A stretch of DNA of 5,585 bases, from contig JAQCJS010000089.1 in NCBI GenBank assembly GCA_027592975.1, positions 1-5,585 on the forward strand. Reading direction: 5' to 3'. This document shows, in pieces, positions 5,145 to 5,585 of the stretch (position 1 is its first letter; every line of letters starts with the position of its first letter). The notes below the pieces were generated by a model that saw only the letters and a list, made by a program, of their open reading frames with translations, made no database searches and was not told where the DNA came from. Source of the stretch: Chloroflexota bacterium. Lineage in GTDB: Bacteria; Chloroflexota; Dehalococcoidia; UBA2979. Both the position numbers and the translations under genes were made by a program.

Positions 5145-5585
5145 TCACGACGTGCCTCGCATCTTCCCATCCTCGCGGGGTCGAGACCGCATGAAGAACC
5201 ATTCGCCCGCCACGATCAAGGCGAGGCTTGCCGCAGACACGATGAGGATCGGCGGATCCGCGGTGGCTTTGACCCAGAGGAACGCACCCAACACGAGCAC
5301 GTCGAGCGCGATGGCGGTGACCACGATGGCCCGATTCGCCTCGACCTTGCCGCGGAGGTGGCGAAGAAGGCCCCAGTGGATCGCGATGTCCATGATCAGG
5401 TAGAAGGTGGCGCCCAGCGCCGCGATGCGCGAGAGATCGAACAAGATGGTCAGCGCCATGGCAATGACGACCGTGTAGATCATGGTGTGGTTGCGGATCG
5501 TGCCGGGAAGACCGAAGTGACGGTGGGGCACCTCGCGCATCTTCGTGAGCATGGCCAGCATGCGCGAGGCCGCGAAGATGCTGGC
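5145..5585 (-). CDS. APC-superfamily amino-acid permease, C-terminal part (cut by window edge)
   Basis: The frame is open from the right edge to a TGA at 5147-5145 and gives 146 residues. It begins ASIFAASRMLAMLTKMREVP, the conserved cytoplasmic loop of APC amino-acid permeases (A-S-x-F-x-x-S-R-x-L-x-x-M...P), and continues with HRHFGLPGTIRNHT. About four hydrophobic membrane segments follow, at visible residues 33-49, 53-76, 86-105 and 112-132. A short polar tail (RSRPREDGKMRGTS) lies in the cytosol or periplasm depending on the total helix count. Members import or exchange amino acids or polyamines across the inner membrane. The substrate-binding helices 1 and 6 lie upstream and outside the window, so the substrate cannot be inferred. 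The transposase remnant ends just downstream of its 3' end. The methionine at 5561-5559 is internal, not the start. No clear terminator follows. The superfamily call is fairly secure. Confidence 0.8.
   Translation of the reverse strand, partial: ASIFAASRMLAMLTKMREVPHRHFGLPGTIRNHTMIYTVVIAMALTILFDLSRIAALGATFYLIMDIAIHWGLLRHLRGKVEANRAIVVTAIALDVLVLGAFLWVKATADPPILIVSAASLALIVAGEWFFMRSRPREDGKMRGTS

Noticed and set aside
1..5585. tRNA, rRNA, CRISPR array or phage genes
   Set aside because: I found no cloverleaf with a GGTTCRA arm outside coding DNA, no regularly spaced repeats with spacers, and no phage-type proteins.

Overview
This is a GC-rich bacterial window (roughly two thirds G+C by eye). It carries three complete genes, two genes cut by the window edges, two gene remnants and three long non-coding stretches. 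Nothing fixes the taxon. High GC, a CaiB/BaiF CoA-transferase, a TauD-type dioxygenase, PIN-domain debris and an integrase-type transposase remnant would fit an uncultured soil or marine lineage such as Chloroflexota or Proteobacteria; this is a weak inference.

Layout, left to right. (1) 1-288, minus: N-terminal part of a family III CoA-transferase. (2) 292-1001: about 700 bp with no credible gene, holding a large imperfect hairpin (379-437) and a perfect 7-bp hairpin (953-970) just ahead of the next gene. (3) 1002-2135, plus: an NfeD-type membrane serine protease with a ClpP-class domain and about five membrane segments, but no C-terminal OB-fold domain. (4) 2168-3028, minus: a slipin/stomatin-like SPFH protein, convergent with the protease, 32 bp between the stop codons. 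(5) 3029-3949: a decayed stretch with the 3' end of a PIN-domain (VapC-like) gene and several copies of a ~17-bp motif, CTGTCAGAACTCAGGGC. (6) 3950-4774, minus: a complete TauD/TfdA-family Fe(II)/2-oxoglutarate dioxygenase. (7) 4827-5067: another copy of the motif, followed about 70 bp later by the N-terminus of a broken integrase-type transposase. (8) 5145-5585, minus: C-terminal third of an APC-superfamily amino-acid permease.

The one clear functional pairing is the NfeD protease with the slipin. The archaeal Pyrococcus pair PH1510/PH1511 is the model: the protease cleaves the C-terminal hydrophobic region of the stomatin. Here both catalytic residues of the protease and the C-terminal hydrophobic segment of the slipin are present. 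However, the genes converge instead of forming the usual operon, and each partner is short of a terminal domain: the protease lacks its OB-fold and the slipin lacks its N-terminal membrane anchor. The CoA-transferase, dioxygenase and permease look like independent catabolic or transport genes with no visible shared operon.

The best candidate for something undescribed is the short repeat family linked to transposase debris. One copy may supply the -35 box of the dioxygenase gene. The reduced convergent NfeD/slipin pair is the second point of interest. I see no phage, CRISPR, tRNA, rRNA or obvious defence system.
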